From contig NZ_FNKL01000002.1 in the NCBI RefSeq assembly GCF_900100115.1, forward strand, positions 434,001-498,000: DNA of 64,000 bases, in the 5' to 3' direction. Each line of letters opens with the position of its first letter. Positions within the stretch are counted from its first letter, which is position 1. The notes under the pieces were generated by a model. It had not been told where the DNA came from and made no database searches. It was given only the letters and a program-made list of their open reading frames with translations. Both the position numbers and the translations under genes were made by a program. Shown one piece after another: positions 24,687 through 33,335 of the stretch. The stretch comes from Chryseobacterium soldanellicola. GTDB lineage: Bacteria > Bacteroidota > Bacteroidia > Flavobacteriales > Weeksellaceae.

Positions 24687-24713
24687 AAAAGCTCCTGAAA
24701 TTCAGAAGCTTTT
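24687..24713 (-). terminator. Terminator of the T9SS cargo gene
   Basis: On the minus strand AAAAGCTTCTGA / TCAGGAGCTTTT form a 12-bp stem with one G-U pair and a three-base loop, followed by T. Confidence 0.88.
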
Positions 24714-24718
24714 ACTGT

Positions 24719-25537
24719 TTATTTTTTAATAATTTTCTTCGTGACGATCTCTTTACCGTTATCAATTGTAATCAGATAGGCGCCTTTTGAAAGGTCGGAC
24801 AAATTATATCCGTCAGACTTTCCAATGAAAGTTTTGACAACTTTTCCGGACATATCAGTTACTGTAATTTTAGAATTAATTTTTAATTCATCCGATTTTA
24901 TGTAAACATTCTCAACCACCGGGTTTGGATATACATTTAATTTTTCTGAAGCTTTAACATCCGATGTCCCCAATACCGTTCCGGTGATCATTACATCATC
25001 AACTACTGCTGTATATGAATAATCTCCTGCATCATCATACACAAATCTAAGCCGGAAATTAGGATTTACATAAGGAGCTAAATCAATATTTGCGGCCTCT
25101 ACATAAGCGCTAAGCACATAGGTAAGTGTACTAAAATCGATAGTAAAAGTTCCAGCATCTCCGGAAGCAGTGAAAACCTGAACCCACGAAGTTCCGTTAA
25201 AGGCTTCCACTTTCAGGATTGAATTAAAATCATAAATTATATTGGCATATTTAAAAGATAATTTAGGATTTGAAGCTCCCGCGAGATTGATAACCGGCGA
25301 AATCAGTCTTGCATTGTGATTTATGCTTCCAGGTCCTGCATCGTCATCGTCAAAAAAAGCCGCTCCGCTGGGAAATGAAGCCACTCCGTTTTGAGATCCT
25401 ACACCCCAGTTAAAAGCAGTATCAGGATTTTCGGTCGTCCAGCCTGAAGGTAAGGATCCTCCGTTAAAGTTTTCTGAAAATATCTGTGCATTGCTAAAAG
25501 CACCGATCAGTAAAAAAGGCAGTAATAATTTTTTCAT
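24719..25537 (-). CDS. T9SS-secreted protein with choice-of-anchor J-like domain
   Basis: Exported surface or secreted protein of 272 residues. Signal peptide MKKLLLPFLLIGAFSNAQ; mature part starts FSENFNGGSLPSGWTTEN, a motif seen at the start of choice-of-anchor J (MAM-like jelly-roll) domains, which span about residues 19-185 and end VVDDVMITG. The last ~75 residues (LNVYPNPVVENVYI ... SDLSKGAYLITID ... KKIIKK) are a type A T9SS C-terminal sorting domain, removed after outer membrane transit. Substrate or binding partner unknown. It has its own terminator. A second protein of similar design is encoded at 37879-38793. Confidence 0.9.
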   Translation of the reverse strand: MKKLLLPFLLIGAFSNAQIFSENFNGGSLPSGWTTENPDTAFNWGVGSQNGVASFPSGAAFFDDDDAGPGSINHNARLISPVINLAGASNPKLSFKYANIIYDFNSILKVEAFNGTSWVQVFTASGDAGTFTIDFSTLTYVLSAYVEAANIDLAPYVNPNFRLRFVYDDAGDYSYTAVVDDVMITGTVLGTSDVKASEKLNVYPNPVVENVYIKSDELKINSKITVTDMSGKVVKTFIGKSDGYNLSDLSKGAYLITIDNGKEIVTKKIIKK

Positions 25538-25652
25538 GGTAATATCTTTTATTGGTGCCCTAAAATTAAATATTAAATTCTACATAAATCTCATTATGAT
25601 GAATAAAATTCTCATTTTATTTAATTGTAGTTCAAATTATTACAAAATAAAA

Positions 25653-25681
25653 AAGAGACTCACAAAATTCTGGAGTCTCTT
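25653..25681 (-). terminator. sufS terminator
   Basis: On the minus strand AAGAGACTC / GAGTCTCTT, a perfect 9-bp stem with an 11-base loop, followed by TTTTTT. Confidence 0.88.
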
Positions 25682-25702
25682 ATATATTATTAATTACTAA
25701 TT

Positions 25703-26923
25703 TTAGCTCAACATTCGCTGTGCTTTTTTTACGCCTTCAACCAAAGCATCAATCTCCTGAAAAGTGTTGTAGACCGCAAAACTTGCTCTTACAGTCCCTG
25801 CAATATTAAAGAAATTCATGATGGGTTGTGTACAGTGATGTCCCGTTCTTACCGCAATTCCCAACTTATCAAGGATCATTCCTACATCGGAAGAAATTCC
25901 TACTCCTTCAAGATTAAATGAAACAACGCCCGTTCTTTTGGCTTTTTCACCGTAAATTTTTACGCCTTCTATTTCTAAAAGATGTTTTTGTGCATATTCC
26001 AATAAAGCATTTTCATGATTCTGAATTGTTGTCTGACCAATTTTTTCTATAAAATCAACAGCGGCTCCCAAAGCTATATTCCCGCCTACATTCGGTGTTC
26101 CTGCTTCATATTTAAAAGGAAGACCTGCATACGTTGTTCCGTCAAAAGAGCACGTCGCAATCATCTCTCCTCCTCCGTGAAATGGCGGCAACTCTTCAAG
26201 AATTTCCTGTTTTCCGTATAAAATCCCTGTTCCCATCGGGGCATACATTTTGTGACCGGAGAAAACAAAGAAATCACAATCCATTTTTTGAACATCAATC
26301 GTGAAGTGCGGTGCAGATTGAGCTCCGTCGATTACAATATATGCATTTGAATTTTTTCTTGTTTTAGCGATAATTTCTTCGATAGGATTTACAATTCCCA
26401 ATGCATTTGAAACCTGGTTAACAGAAACAACTTTTGTTTTTTCACTTAAAAACTGATCCAGATAATCCAGCTGAAGAATCCCGCTTTCATCCATCGGGAT
26501 TACACGAAGCTTTGCGCCCGTTCTTTCACAAAGCATTTGCCAAGGCACAATATTCGAGTGATGCTCAAGATAAGAAATGATAATTTCATCGTCTTTTTTC
26601 AATTTTTGAGTTAAAATATAAGCGATGAGGTTTAACCCTTCTGTTGTTCCTTTTGTAAAAATTACTTCAAAATCATTTTTAGCATTAATAAATTTCTGGA
26701 TTTTTCTTCTCGAAAGCTCCATTTCTGCGGTTGCTAACTGACTTAGTGTATGAATTCCTCTATGTACGTTTGCATTAAGCTCTTTATAATATTTGTTCCA
26801 AACGTCTAAAACTGAGTTTGGTTTCTGAGATGTTGCTGCATTATCTAAGTAAACCAAGGGCTTACCGTTCACCTGCTCGTTTAATATTGCGAACTGACTT
26901 CTGATTTCCTGAATGTCAAACAT
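25703..26923 (-). CDS. sufS: Cysteine desulfurase SufS
   Basis: PLP enzyme releasing sulfur from cysteine for Fe-S assembly by the SUF machinery. The PLP lysine is K225 (FSGHKMYAPMG) and the persulfide cysteine is C364 in RTGHHCTQP, the class II (SufS/CsdA) arrangement without a long catalytic loop. Further family signs are LDNAATSQKP (about 26-35) and HHSNIVPW. Its 406 residues are normal. It lies apart from sufBCD (about 33 kb away in this window), with its own promoter and terminator, and has no sufE next to it. CsdA is an alternative name, but the neighbourhood contains no other candidate desulfurase. Confidence 0.94.
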   Translation of the reverse strand: MFDIQEIRSQFAILNEQVNGKPLVYLDNAATSQKPNSVLDVWNKYYKELNANVHRGIHTLSQLATAEMELSRRKIQKFINAKNDFEVIFTKGTTEGLNLIAYILTQKLKKDDEIIISYLEHHSNIVPWQMLCERTGAKLRVIPMDESGILQLDYLDQFLSEKTKVVSVNQVSNALGIVNPIEEIIAKTRKNSNAYIVIDGAQSAPHFTIDVQKMDCDFFVFSGHKMYAPMGTGILYGKQEILEELPPFHGGGEMIATCSFDGTTYAGLPFKYEAGTPNVGGNIALGAAVDFIEKIGQTTIQNHENALLEYAQKHLLEIEGVKIYGEKAKRTGVVSFNLEGVGISSDVGMILDKLGIAVRTGHHCTQPIMNFFNIAGTVRASFAVYNTFQEIDALVEGVKKAQRMLS

Positions 26924-26946
26924 TTATTAAAATTTTAAATTAAAAC

Positions 26947-26973
26947 GTTCTTATTTAGAACACTTCAAATTTA
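26947..26973 (-). promoter_or_regulatory. sufS promoter box with inverted repeat at the predicted start site
   Basis: Minus-strand TAAATTTG (26966-26973) is an exact -7 match. Just downstream GTTCT...AGAAC (26947-26951 and 26957-26961) forms a perfect 5-5-5 inverted repeat overlapping the expected transcription start, where an operator could sit. Confidence 0.45.
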
Positions 26974-27033
26974 CGGCTTTTTTTCTGAAAGAAAATTGTA
27001 ACAATATTATTATAGATTTAATCTAAAAAACAA

Positions 27034-27060
27034 AAACCTGCCAAATAAATTGACAGGTCT
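27034..27060 (-). terminator. prs-rplY terminator
   Basis: On the minus strand ACCTGTC / GGCAGGT stem (one G-U) followed by TTTTTG. Confidence 0.8.
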
Positions 27061-27083
27061 TATATTGTTTAAATAAGCAATTC

Positions 27084-27731
27084 TTATTCTGCTGCAGTAG
27101 TTTCTTCTGCTGCCGGAGCTGCTCCTTCTTCAGTTGCAACTTCTTCTTCATCATCGTCATCCATTGCTGCTGCACCTCCTTTCATTGCATTTCTAGACAT
27201 CTTAACAGCTACTACAACTGCATTGTCCGGGTGCATGAAAGAATATCCTTCAGTTTTGATACCTCCTACATAAAGTTTGTTACCAATTTTAAGCGAAGTA
27301 ATATCTACAACTACCTCATCAGGCAAGTTCGCAGGAATAGCTTTTACTTTTAATTTTCTGAAAGACTGACGTAAAACACCACCAGCTACAACACCTTTAG
27401 AACGACCAGTGATTCTTACAGGAACCTCCATAACAACTGGCTTATCGTCAGATAATCTGTAGAAGTCTGCGTGAATAATTTTGTCTGTAATCGGGTGGAA
27501 CTGAATATCCTGAAGAACTGCAGGGATTGCCTGACCGTCAATTTCAATAGATACCGTGTGTGCTTCAGGAGTATATACCAAACCTTTGAAAGCTTTCTCT
27601 TCTGCAGAGAAGTTCAATGGCTCACCACCTCCGTAAACAACACAAGGAACTAATTCAGCATCACGTAAAGCTTTTGTCGACTTTTTGCCCACGCTTTCTC
27701 TTTTTGTACCTTGAATTGTAATAGATTTCAT
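27084..27731 (-). CDS. rplY: 50S ribosomal protein L25/general stress protein Ctc
   Basis: 5S rRNA-binding protein of the large subunit. The long (Ctc) form is seen at 215 residues: an L25 domain (about 1-95: [20 protein letters not shown] at the start, then [20 protein letters not shown]) plus the TL5 beta domain (about 100-185). A tail rich in Ala and Glu (about 186-215) is acidic and disordered. Start ATG at 27731; prs lies 55 bases upstream on the same strand with no terminator between them, a pairing conserved in many bacteria. Confidence 0.95.
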   Translation of the reverse strand: MKSITIQGTKRESVGKKSTKALRDAELVPCVVYGGGEPLNFSAEEKAFKGLVYTPEAHTVSIEIDGQAIPAVLQDIQFHPITDKIIHADFYRLSDDKPVVMEVPVRITGRSKGVVAGGVLRQSFRKLKVKAIPANLPDEVVVDITSLKIGNKLYVGGIKTEGYSFMHPDNAVVVAVKMSRNAMKGGAAAMDDDDEEEVATEEGAAPAAEETTAAE

Positions 27732-27786
27732 TTATAAAAATTTAAAAAATTGTTTCAATTTAAACTTGCAAACAGCTAAAAATCAA

Positions 27787-28725
27787 TTAAATAACAAATT
27801 TACTGCTAATTGATTGATGCTCATGAACCATCTTCATAACGTCTGCAAATAATGGGGCGCAAGATAGCACTTTTATTTTAGTTGACAAATTATTTTTCAC
27901 AGGAATTGAGTCAGTTACAATAACTTCCAATAATTTTGAGTTCTCAATATTATCATAAGCTTTCCCTGAAAGTACTCCGTGAGTTGCCATTGCTCTTACT
28001 GATTTTGCTCCTTTCTCCATCAAAATGTCTGCAGCTTTGCAAAGCGTACCCGCTGTATCAATCATGTCATCAATAAGGATCACATTTTTGCCTTCTACAT
28101 CTCCGATAAGGAACATTTCTTCAACTACATTCGCTTTTTTTCTTTCCTTATAAGCAATTACTACATCTGCACCAAGGTGCCCCGCATAATTTTTCGCTCT
28201 TTTTGCACCTCCCATATCCGGAGAAGCGATGGTAAGATTATCCAGATTAAGATCTCTGATATAATCTACGAAAATGGTTGAAGCATACAGGTGATCTACA
28301 GGGATTTCGAAGAAGCCCTGGATTTGATCTGCGTGAAGATCCATGGTCATAATTCTTGTTGCGCCTGCAGCAGTCAAAAGGTTTGCTACCAATTTGGCAC
28401 CGATTGGCGCTCTTGGCTTGTCTTTTCTGTCTTGCCTTGCAAGCCCGAAGTAAGGAAGTACAACGGTGATGCTTTTCGCAGAAGCTCTTTTTGCAGCATC
28501 AATCATCAGAAGAAGCTCCAAAAGATTGTCTGCCGGCGGGAACGTAGATCCAATCAGGAAAACCCTTCCTCCTCTTACAGATTCGTCCAAAACAGGCTCA
28601 AATTCGCCATCGCTGAACTCCTGAAAGTTGATTTTTCCTAATTCTTGCCCATAATACTGTGCAATTTTTTCTGCCAAGTCCTTACTCGTCCTTGTACTAA
28701 ATAGATAACTTAACTGATCGGCCAT
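27787..28725 (-). CDS. prs: Ribose-phosphate pyrophosphokinase
   Basis: Synthesises PRPP from ribose-5-phosphate and ATP, feeding purine, pyrimidine, His, Trp and NAD synthesis. Family motifs: VLPYFGLARQDRKDKPRAPI (flexible loop and ATP site, about 95-114), TMDLHADQIQGFF (about 128-140), and the PRPP-binding VILIDDMIDTAGT (about 217-229). Its 312 residues are typical. It precedes rplY in one transcript. It also supplies the substrate used by the adenine phosphoribosyltransferase encoded at 51759. Confidence 0.97.
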   Translation of the reverse strand: MADQLSYLFSTRTSKDLAEKIAQYYGQELGKINFQEFSDGEFEPVLDESVRGGRVFLIGSTFPPADNLLELLLMIDAAKRASAKSITVVLPYFGLARQDRKDKPRAPIGAKLVANLLTAAGATRIMTMDLHADQIQGFFEIPVDHLYASTIFVDYIRDLNLDNLTIASPDMGGAKRAKNYAGHLGADVVIAYKERKKANVVEEMFLIGDVEGKNVILIDDMIDTAGTLCKAADILMEKGAKSVRAMATHGVLSGKAYDNIENSKLLEVIVTDSIPVKNNLSTKIKVLSCAPLFADVMKMVHEHQSISSKFVI

Positions 28726-28747
28726 TTTTACTTTTTAAAAGATTTTG

Positions 28748-28755
28748 CAAATTTA
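28748..28755 (-). promoter_or_regulatory. prs -7 promoter box (TAAATTTG, minus strand)
   Basis: Exact TAnnTTTG match, overlapping the T-run of the upstream gene's terminator. Confidence 0.55.
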
Positions 28756-28786
28756 AAAAAAAACCACAAGAATTACTCTTGTGGTT
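28756..28786 (-). terminator. Terminator of the porin-SGNH operon
   Basis: ACCACAAGA / TCTTGTGGT, perfect 9-bp stem with a five-base loop (28763-28785), followed on the minus strand by a T run. Confidence 0.9.
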
Positions 28787-28811
28787 CTTAAGTTTTTATT
28801 TTCCTTATGTA

Positions 28812-30344
28812 TTAAGGGAATTTTACCCCGGAATATTTATTAACATCTACCTGTGGCAATGTTGATTTATATTTCATATTGATTGCTTTGATAAACTCAT
28901 TGGCAACAATGGCATATCCTCTACCTGTAAGGTGTACGCCGTCCAGGGAGAATGTTCCTCCCGTGATAAATTTAGCTGTAAATTTCACTCCATCGAATGA
29001 AATGCCTGACTGCCCGTTTAGCTCAACCATTTTTTTGTTAGCATCAACAAAAGCTAAGCCATACGTATCAGCCAATGTTTTAATAGAAGCATTGTAGGCA
29101 TCAACTGCAGTTTTTACGTTCGCAGCTTCAGTTTTGCTTAATACGTGCTGATTTTCTAACGGGTAAGAAACTCCATATACATTTACTCCGGCAGGAGCTC
29201 CCGGAACCGTGCTTGCAATAACCGCTCTTGAGGTTAGAAGAATATAATCATCAGCGGTAGTTTGTCTTGCCTGTCCGAAAATCTGTCCGAAAGCTGTTGC
29301 TGTAGGAAGTCCCAGTGCAGGAGTCAATGCTGCAGTAAGCTGAGCCGATAAATTCGGTAAAGACGTATCTTTAATCAAAACCGGGTTTGCAGAGGTTGCA
29401 GAAAGCAAATTAATTCTGTCTCCGGCTCCAAAAGCTGTTAAAGCCTGCTTTAAAGGTCCGTACAAACTTGTATTTAAAGTATTAAGATTTGCACCTAATG
29501 CTGCAGGAGTCAGCGGATTGTAAGGTACCGTTGTGAAAAAAGGAATTGAAGTCACATAAGGAATATTGGCAATAACCCCTTTTGTAGCACCGCCTGCTTT
29601 TAACTTATCAAGCCCTCCTTTAATAGCACCTGCCACAACAGCGGGATCAGAAATATCATTAGCGCCATAAGTTGCAGGATTTGTATTTCCGGCTTGGTTA
29701 ACTCCCATTCCACCGCTTGTTGCGTAGCTTAACACATCATTATTTCCTATCCAGTAAGAAAAGAAAGTAGGATGTTTTGCCACAGCGTCATCCACAACCG
29801 TAGAAGTTGCACTTGATGAGAATCTTACGTAATAAGGATTTGCTGTCCCAACCAATATTCCGGAAGGATTTCCGTAACCCGGAGCTATTAAATGGAAAGA
29901 TTTTGCTCCCGGAACCCCAAAGTTATTTAATGGTCCTGTAATTTTAGTCAATACATCTGTAGTAGGTGTGGCAACTACATTTTCAATAACCGGAGAACCG
30001 TTTGTAAATGCTTTGATATAAAGCTTTGTTGCCTGGATTGTGTTACCAAGCAATACCAAACCGCCATTGTTGTCTTTCATAAGCGGCTGCACAAAATCGT
30101 GCCCGCCAGCCAGTTTCATCTGGCCTGCAATAATGCTGGGATAAGATTCATTTTGCCCGTCAATATATAAAGCATTATCTCTGTATCCTGATGTTAGTGA
30201 ATTTCCTAATGAAACGTAATTAGAAAAATCTGCTTCTCCGGCAGTTACAACAACGTCTTTTACATCTGTATCGAATTCATGCTCGCAACCTGTCGTAAAA
30301 AGTAATGCAGAAATAGCGATTGTAGAAATTATAATTTTTTTCAT
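28812..30344 (-). CDS. SGNH/GDSL-type esterase lipoprotein
   Basis: Lipoprotein (lipobox ending C20 in LLFTTGC) with an SGNH-hydrolase layout: block I SLGNSLTSG with nucleophile S49, a mid-protein SYWIGNNDVLS matching the GxND block III, and block V LDGVHLTGRG with the catalytic Asp-His pair near the C-terminus. At 510 residues it has a large insert rich in Ala, Pro and Thr between blocks. It starts 10 bases after the FadL-type porin gene ends, so the two form an operon. Probably located at the outer membrane; a lipid-ester substrate handled together with the porin is inferred from the pairing, not shown. Confidence 0.85.
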   Translation of the reverse strand: MKKIIISTIAISALLFTTGCEHEFDTDVKDVVVTAGEADFSNYVSLGNSLTSGYRDNALYIDGQNESYPSIIAGQMKLAGGHDFVQPLMKDNNGGLVLLGNTIQATKLYIKAFTNGSPVIENVVATPTTDVLTKITGPLNNFGVPGAKSFHLIAPGYGNPSGILVGTANPYYVRFSSSATSTVVDDAVAKHPTFFSYWIGNNDVLSYATSGGMGVNQAGNTNPATYGANDISDPAVVAGAIKGGLDKLKAGGATKGVIANIPYVTSIPFFTTVPYNPLTPAALGANLNTLNTSLYGPLKQALTAFGAGDRINLLSATSANPVLIKDTSLPNLSAQLTAALTPALGLPTATAFGQIFGQARQTTADDYILLTSRAVIASTVPGAPAGVNVYGVSYPLENQHVLSKTEAANVKTAVDAYNASIKTLADTYGLAFVDANKKMVELNGQSGISFDGVKFTAKFITGGTFSLDGVHLTGRGYAIVANEFIKAINMKYKSTLPQVDVNKYSGVKFP

Positions 30345-30354
30345 AGTCTGTCAA

Positions 30355-31593
30355 TTAAAAAGGATTATAAGATAAACCTAGACCCACATAAAATGCCGTA
30401 GCCGTAGATTGTCCGTAGAAACCAAGATTAGCATTTTTCACGTCTCTTGCCTGAGGCATTGCATATCCTCCTGCAATGTCTACTCCGAATTGTTTTAATT
30501 TAAATCCAACCCCGCCTGTTACTACATAAGTATCATATGAAGGTGTTTCTGGAATGAAATCTTCATCTCCGTAAGGAGACTCATCATAATACGCACCCAG
30601 ACGCGCATAAATCATATCAGTGAACGCATATTGGGTTCCCAATCTGAAAGTTTTGGTGTTATGAAAGTTTTTAGGAGCAACAAGAACTGTAGGATCGGCC
30701 TGATTTCCGACAGGAGCACTGGCAAAATCCAACTTCAGCTTGCCGTATCTGTCCCATCCGTGGTAGTTGAAATCTGCAGAAACCAACCATTTTGGAGTGA
30801 TTTTATAGGTTAAACCTACTGTATATTCTTCTACTAAAGGCAACATTGCTGAGAAGTCATCCTGTCCGGTAGAAGGATCAAGCCCTAATAAAGGATAAAC
30901 CGATTGTGACGGGAATTTGAAAGTGGCTTTTCCGTGAGTCGCTTTCATATCAACCGGAGAACGGTACGCGATACTTATATCAAGCTTCGGATCGGGTCTG
31001 AAATAGAATCCGAATCCGTAACCGTGACCGACAGCTTTGTCATCTTTAAGATTAAGCTCACCACCAAATTGGGTGATTGCTTTATCCCAGTTTACCTGTC
31101 CTCTTGCATAAATATAACTTGCTCCGAAAGCAAACCAGTCATTAAATTTATAGGAAACCATCGGTTGAAAATAATAGGCCTTCAGCTCAAGCTTCTGAAC
31201 CATTTCTTTTCCTTCCCAGTCGCTAGGATATTCAATTGTACTACCAAAAGGTGTTGAAAAACTGAAACCGATTGATAATTTATCTACAGGCTTATACGCA
31301 ATTGCTGCGTAAACAGGAGTTCCGATAGGATTATCGGTTTCTGTATTTTGCAAGGTATTCATATTTTGGAAGGTAACTTTATTACCTGCCGCAAAACCTC
31401 CTACAGCTATACTTAGTTTCGAAGGAATGAATGACATACCCGCCGGGTTAAAAAACGCCACACTGGCATCTTCAGCATGAGCACTGGTATGTGCCATCGC
31501 CAATTGTCTTACCCCCTGCAGAGATACCCTGAAGCCTCCCGCATAAGATAGAACACCCGCCAATAAAGCAGTGGATACTAAGATTTTTTTCAT
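30355..31593 (-). CDS. OmpP1/FadL-family outer membrane transporter
   Basis: Outer membrane beta-barrel for hydrophobic substrates. Signal peptide at residues 1-18 or so, then GGFRVSLQGVRQLAMAHTSA and AEDASVAFFNPAGMSF. The latter is the N-terminal hatch motif of FadL-type proteins (Ala-rich helix and NPAGM). The rest is amphipathic strands with aromatic ends, finishing with FYVGLGLSYNPF, a C-terminal aromatic typical of barrel proteins. At 412 residues it has the usual length. Its start lies close to a -7 box at 31613. Followed by the SGNH lipoprotein gene in the same transcript. Long-chain fatty acid or aromatic import is plausible. Confidence 0.9.
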   Translation of the reverse strand: MKKILVSTALLAGVLSYAGGFRVSLQGVRQLAMAHTSAHAEDASVAFFNPAGMSFIPSKLSIAVGGFAAGNKVTFQNMNTLQNTETDNPIGTPVYAAIAYKPVDKLSIGFSFSTPFGSTIEYPSDWEGKEMVQKLELKAYYFQPMVSYKFNDWFAFGASYIYARGQVNWDKAITQFGGELNLKDDKAVGHGYGFGFYFRPDPKLDISIAYRSPVDMKATHGKATFKFPSQSVYPLLGLDPSTGQDDFSAMLPLVEEYTVGLTYKITPKWLVSADFNYHGWDRYGKLKLDFASAPVGNQADPTVLVAPKNFHNTKTFRLGTQYAFTDMIYARLGAYYDESPYGDEDFIPETPSYDTYVVTGGVGFKLKQFGVDIAGGYAMPQARDVKNANLGFYGQSTATAFYVGLGLSYNPF

Positions 31594-31612
31594 AGACTAT
31601 TATTATATAACC

Positions 31613-31620
31613 CAAATATA
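31613..31620 (-). promoter_or_regulatory. -7 promoter box (TATATTTG, minus strand) of the porin operon
   Basis: Exact TAnnTTTG match, 19 bases before the ATG at 31593. Confidence 0.55.
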
Positions 31621-31820
31621 AAATTATTTTGGTTACAACTGTTAATAAATCTTAAAATTTTAAACAATATCCTAAAAGAAAATTATGTTTAAAATAGCAC
31701 TTTCACAAAAAAGAGACTTAAAGCGATAATTATTAGACAATTAATAAAGTTTTGCCGGATAACCATTTAAATTGTTTAATATTAAACAATGAACTTATGG
31801 AATATTTGATTATTTTAGAA

Positions 31821-31849
31821 TTGGATAAAGATAAAAATATATAAATTTG
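31821..31849 (+). promoter_or_regulatory. Promoter of the ricT-gldH-PBP1A operon
   Basis: TTG (31821-31823), 18-bp spacer, then TAAATTTG (31842-31849), an exact -7 box 19 bases before the ATG. Good fit to the Bacteroidota consensus. Confidence 0.65.
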
Positions 31850-31868
31850 CAAATTAAATATATAATAT

Positions 31869-33335
31869 ATGAGTTGTGGATGTAAAACATCCGGCGATTC
31901 TGCACATTCTTGCGGTCCCAAGAAAACCGCGAATGGCTGTGAAAGTGTAAATACCTGTGGTAATAGTTATAAATTAAGTGTTTTTGACTGGCTTTCTAAC
32001 GTCGATAATCCCGCATCAAACAGATGTGATTACGTGGAAGTTAGATTCAAAAATGACAGAAAATCGTTTTTTAAAAATGTAAATAATTTCCCATTACATA
32101 TAGGTAGTGTAGTAACAGTAGAATCAAGCCCCGGACATGATGTAGGTGTGGTAAGTCTCACCGGAGAATTAGTGAAAATTCAGATGAAGAAAAAAAGAGC
32201 TTCTGAAGAAACAGCACTTAAAATATACAGATTAGCCAATCAGAAGGACATTGAAGTTTGGCAGGAAGTAAGAAAAAAAGAAGACAGCGTAAAGATAGAA
32301 GCAAGAAAAATCTCTCACAAACTGGGTCTTGAAATGAAGATCACAGATGTTGAATATCAGGGAGATGCCTCTAAAGTTACATTTTATTACACGGCTGAAG
32401 GCCGAGTAGACTTTAGGCAGTTAATCAAAGAATATGCCGCTGCTTTCAGAACAAAAATTGATATGAAACAGATCGGTTTCAGACAGGAGGCCGCAAAAGT
32501 CGGAGGTATTGGTTCTTGCGGACGAGAGCTCTGCTGTTCGACCTGGCTGACCGACTTCAGATCTGTAAATACCAATGTTGCGAGATACCAGCAATTGAGT
32601 ATCAATCCTCAAAAACTAGCCGGGCAGTGCGGTAAGCTAAAGTGTTGTCTTAATTATGAATTAGACAGCTATCTGGATGCCTTGAGCAATTTCCCGTCTT
32701 CATCTACGATGCTGGACACAGAAAAAGGAAGAGCTTTTTGTATTAAAATCGATGTTTTCAAGAAGAAAATGTGGTTTGCCTATGTTGACAGCTCTATGGC
32801 ATGGTATGATTTTGATATTGAACTGGTTAAAAAATTAATCGCAAAAAACAAAAAAGGCGAAAGAACTCCTCCTCTTGAAGATCTGAAACAGCCGGATGCT
32901 CCTTTGCAGACGATTGATCTTATTCAGGAAAACAGTGTAGACAGGTTTGAGAAGAAAAACAGAGGATTTAATAAAAACAGGCCTCAAAATCAGAACAGAC
33001 CGAATAATAATAATAATAATAATAATAATCAGAATGGTCAAAGCCAAGGTCAGGGTCCGAGAAAACCAAGACCTGAAAGATCAGACAGACCTCAAAATTC
33101 TGATAAATCTGAACGTCCGGAAAGATCTGAAAGACCGGCAAGAGCAGAAAATACCAACCCGAATGCCAATACCAATTCCAGCAACAAGCCGAGACCTCAA
33201 AAGCCTCAGCAACAGCCAAAAGCTCAGCTAGAAAAAGTAGAAGCATCTGCCGTTCCAGAGAAAAATGCTCAACCGAACCCGAATAAGAAAAAATTCAAAA
33301 AGAAATTTCCTCCAAAAAAAGACAACAATGCATAA
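31869..33335 (+). CDS. ricT: RicT-like PSP1-domain protein with Asn-rich disordered tail
   Basis: Cytoplasmic PSP1-domain protein; the homologue RicT (YaaT) of Bacillus joins the Fe-S RicA-F-T complex affecting mRNA maturation. Residues 1-35 are unusually Cys-rich (SCGCKTSGDSAHSCG). The PSP1 domain runs over about 45-310, with two Cys clusters GSCGRELCCSTW and GQCGKLKCCLNYE that fit Fe-S ligands. From about residue 355 the tail is low-complexity: Asn, Gln, Arg/Pro/Glu repeats and Lys at the end. It includes nine consecutive Asn codons (AAT) at 33003-33029. At 488 residues it is nearly twice the RicT core, owing to the tail. It overlaps gldH by eight bases. Confidence 0.85.
   Translation: MSCGCKTSGDSAHSCGPKKTANGCESVNTCGNSYKLSVFDWLSNVDNPASNRCDYVEVRFKNDRKSFFKNVNNFPLHIGSVVTVESSPGHDVGVVSLTGELVKIQMKKKRASEETALKIYRLANQKDIEVWQEVRKKEDSVKIEARKISHKLGLEMKITDVEYQGDASKVTFYYTAEGRVDFRQLIKEYAAAFRTKIDMKQIGFRQEAAKVGGIGSCGRELCCSTWLTDFRSVNTNVARYQQLSINPQKLAGQCGKLKCCLNYELDSYLDALSNFPSSSTMLDTEKGRAFCIKIDVFKKKMWFAYVDSSMAWYDFDIELVKKLIAKNKKGERTPPLEDLKQPDAPLQTIDLIQENSVDRFEKKNRGFNKNRPQNQNRPNNNNNNNNNQNGQSQGQGPRKPRPERSDRPQNSDKSERPERSERPARAENTNPNANTNSSNKPRPQKPQQQPKAQLEKVEASAVPEKNAQPNPNKKKFKKKFPPKKDNNA
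33003..33029 (+). repeat. (AAT)9 microsatellite inside ricT
   Basis: Nine uninterrupted AAT triplets coding a run of nine Asn. Changes by whole repeats keep the frame, so length polymorphism would alter only the tail. Confidence 0.95.

Noticed and set aside
32835..33246. Several antisense and alternate-frame ORFs around the ricT tail, including poly-Ile and poly-Tyr runs
   Set aside because: Produced by reading the AAT repeat and low-complexity codons in other frames.
33265..33327. Longer N-terminus for GldH
   Set aside because: Basic, no signal peptide and overlaps ricT heavily; the ATG at 33328 gives a proper lipoprotein signal.
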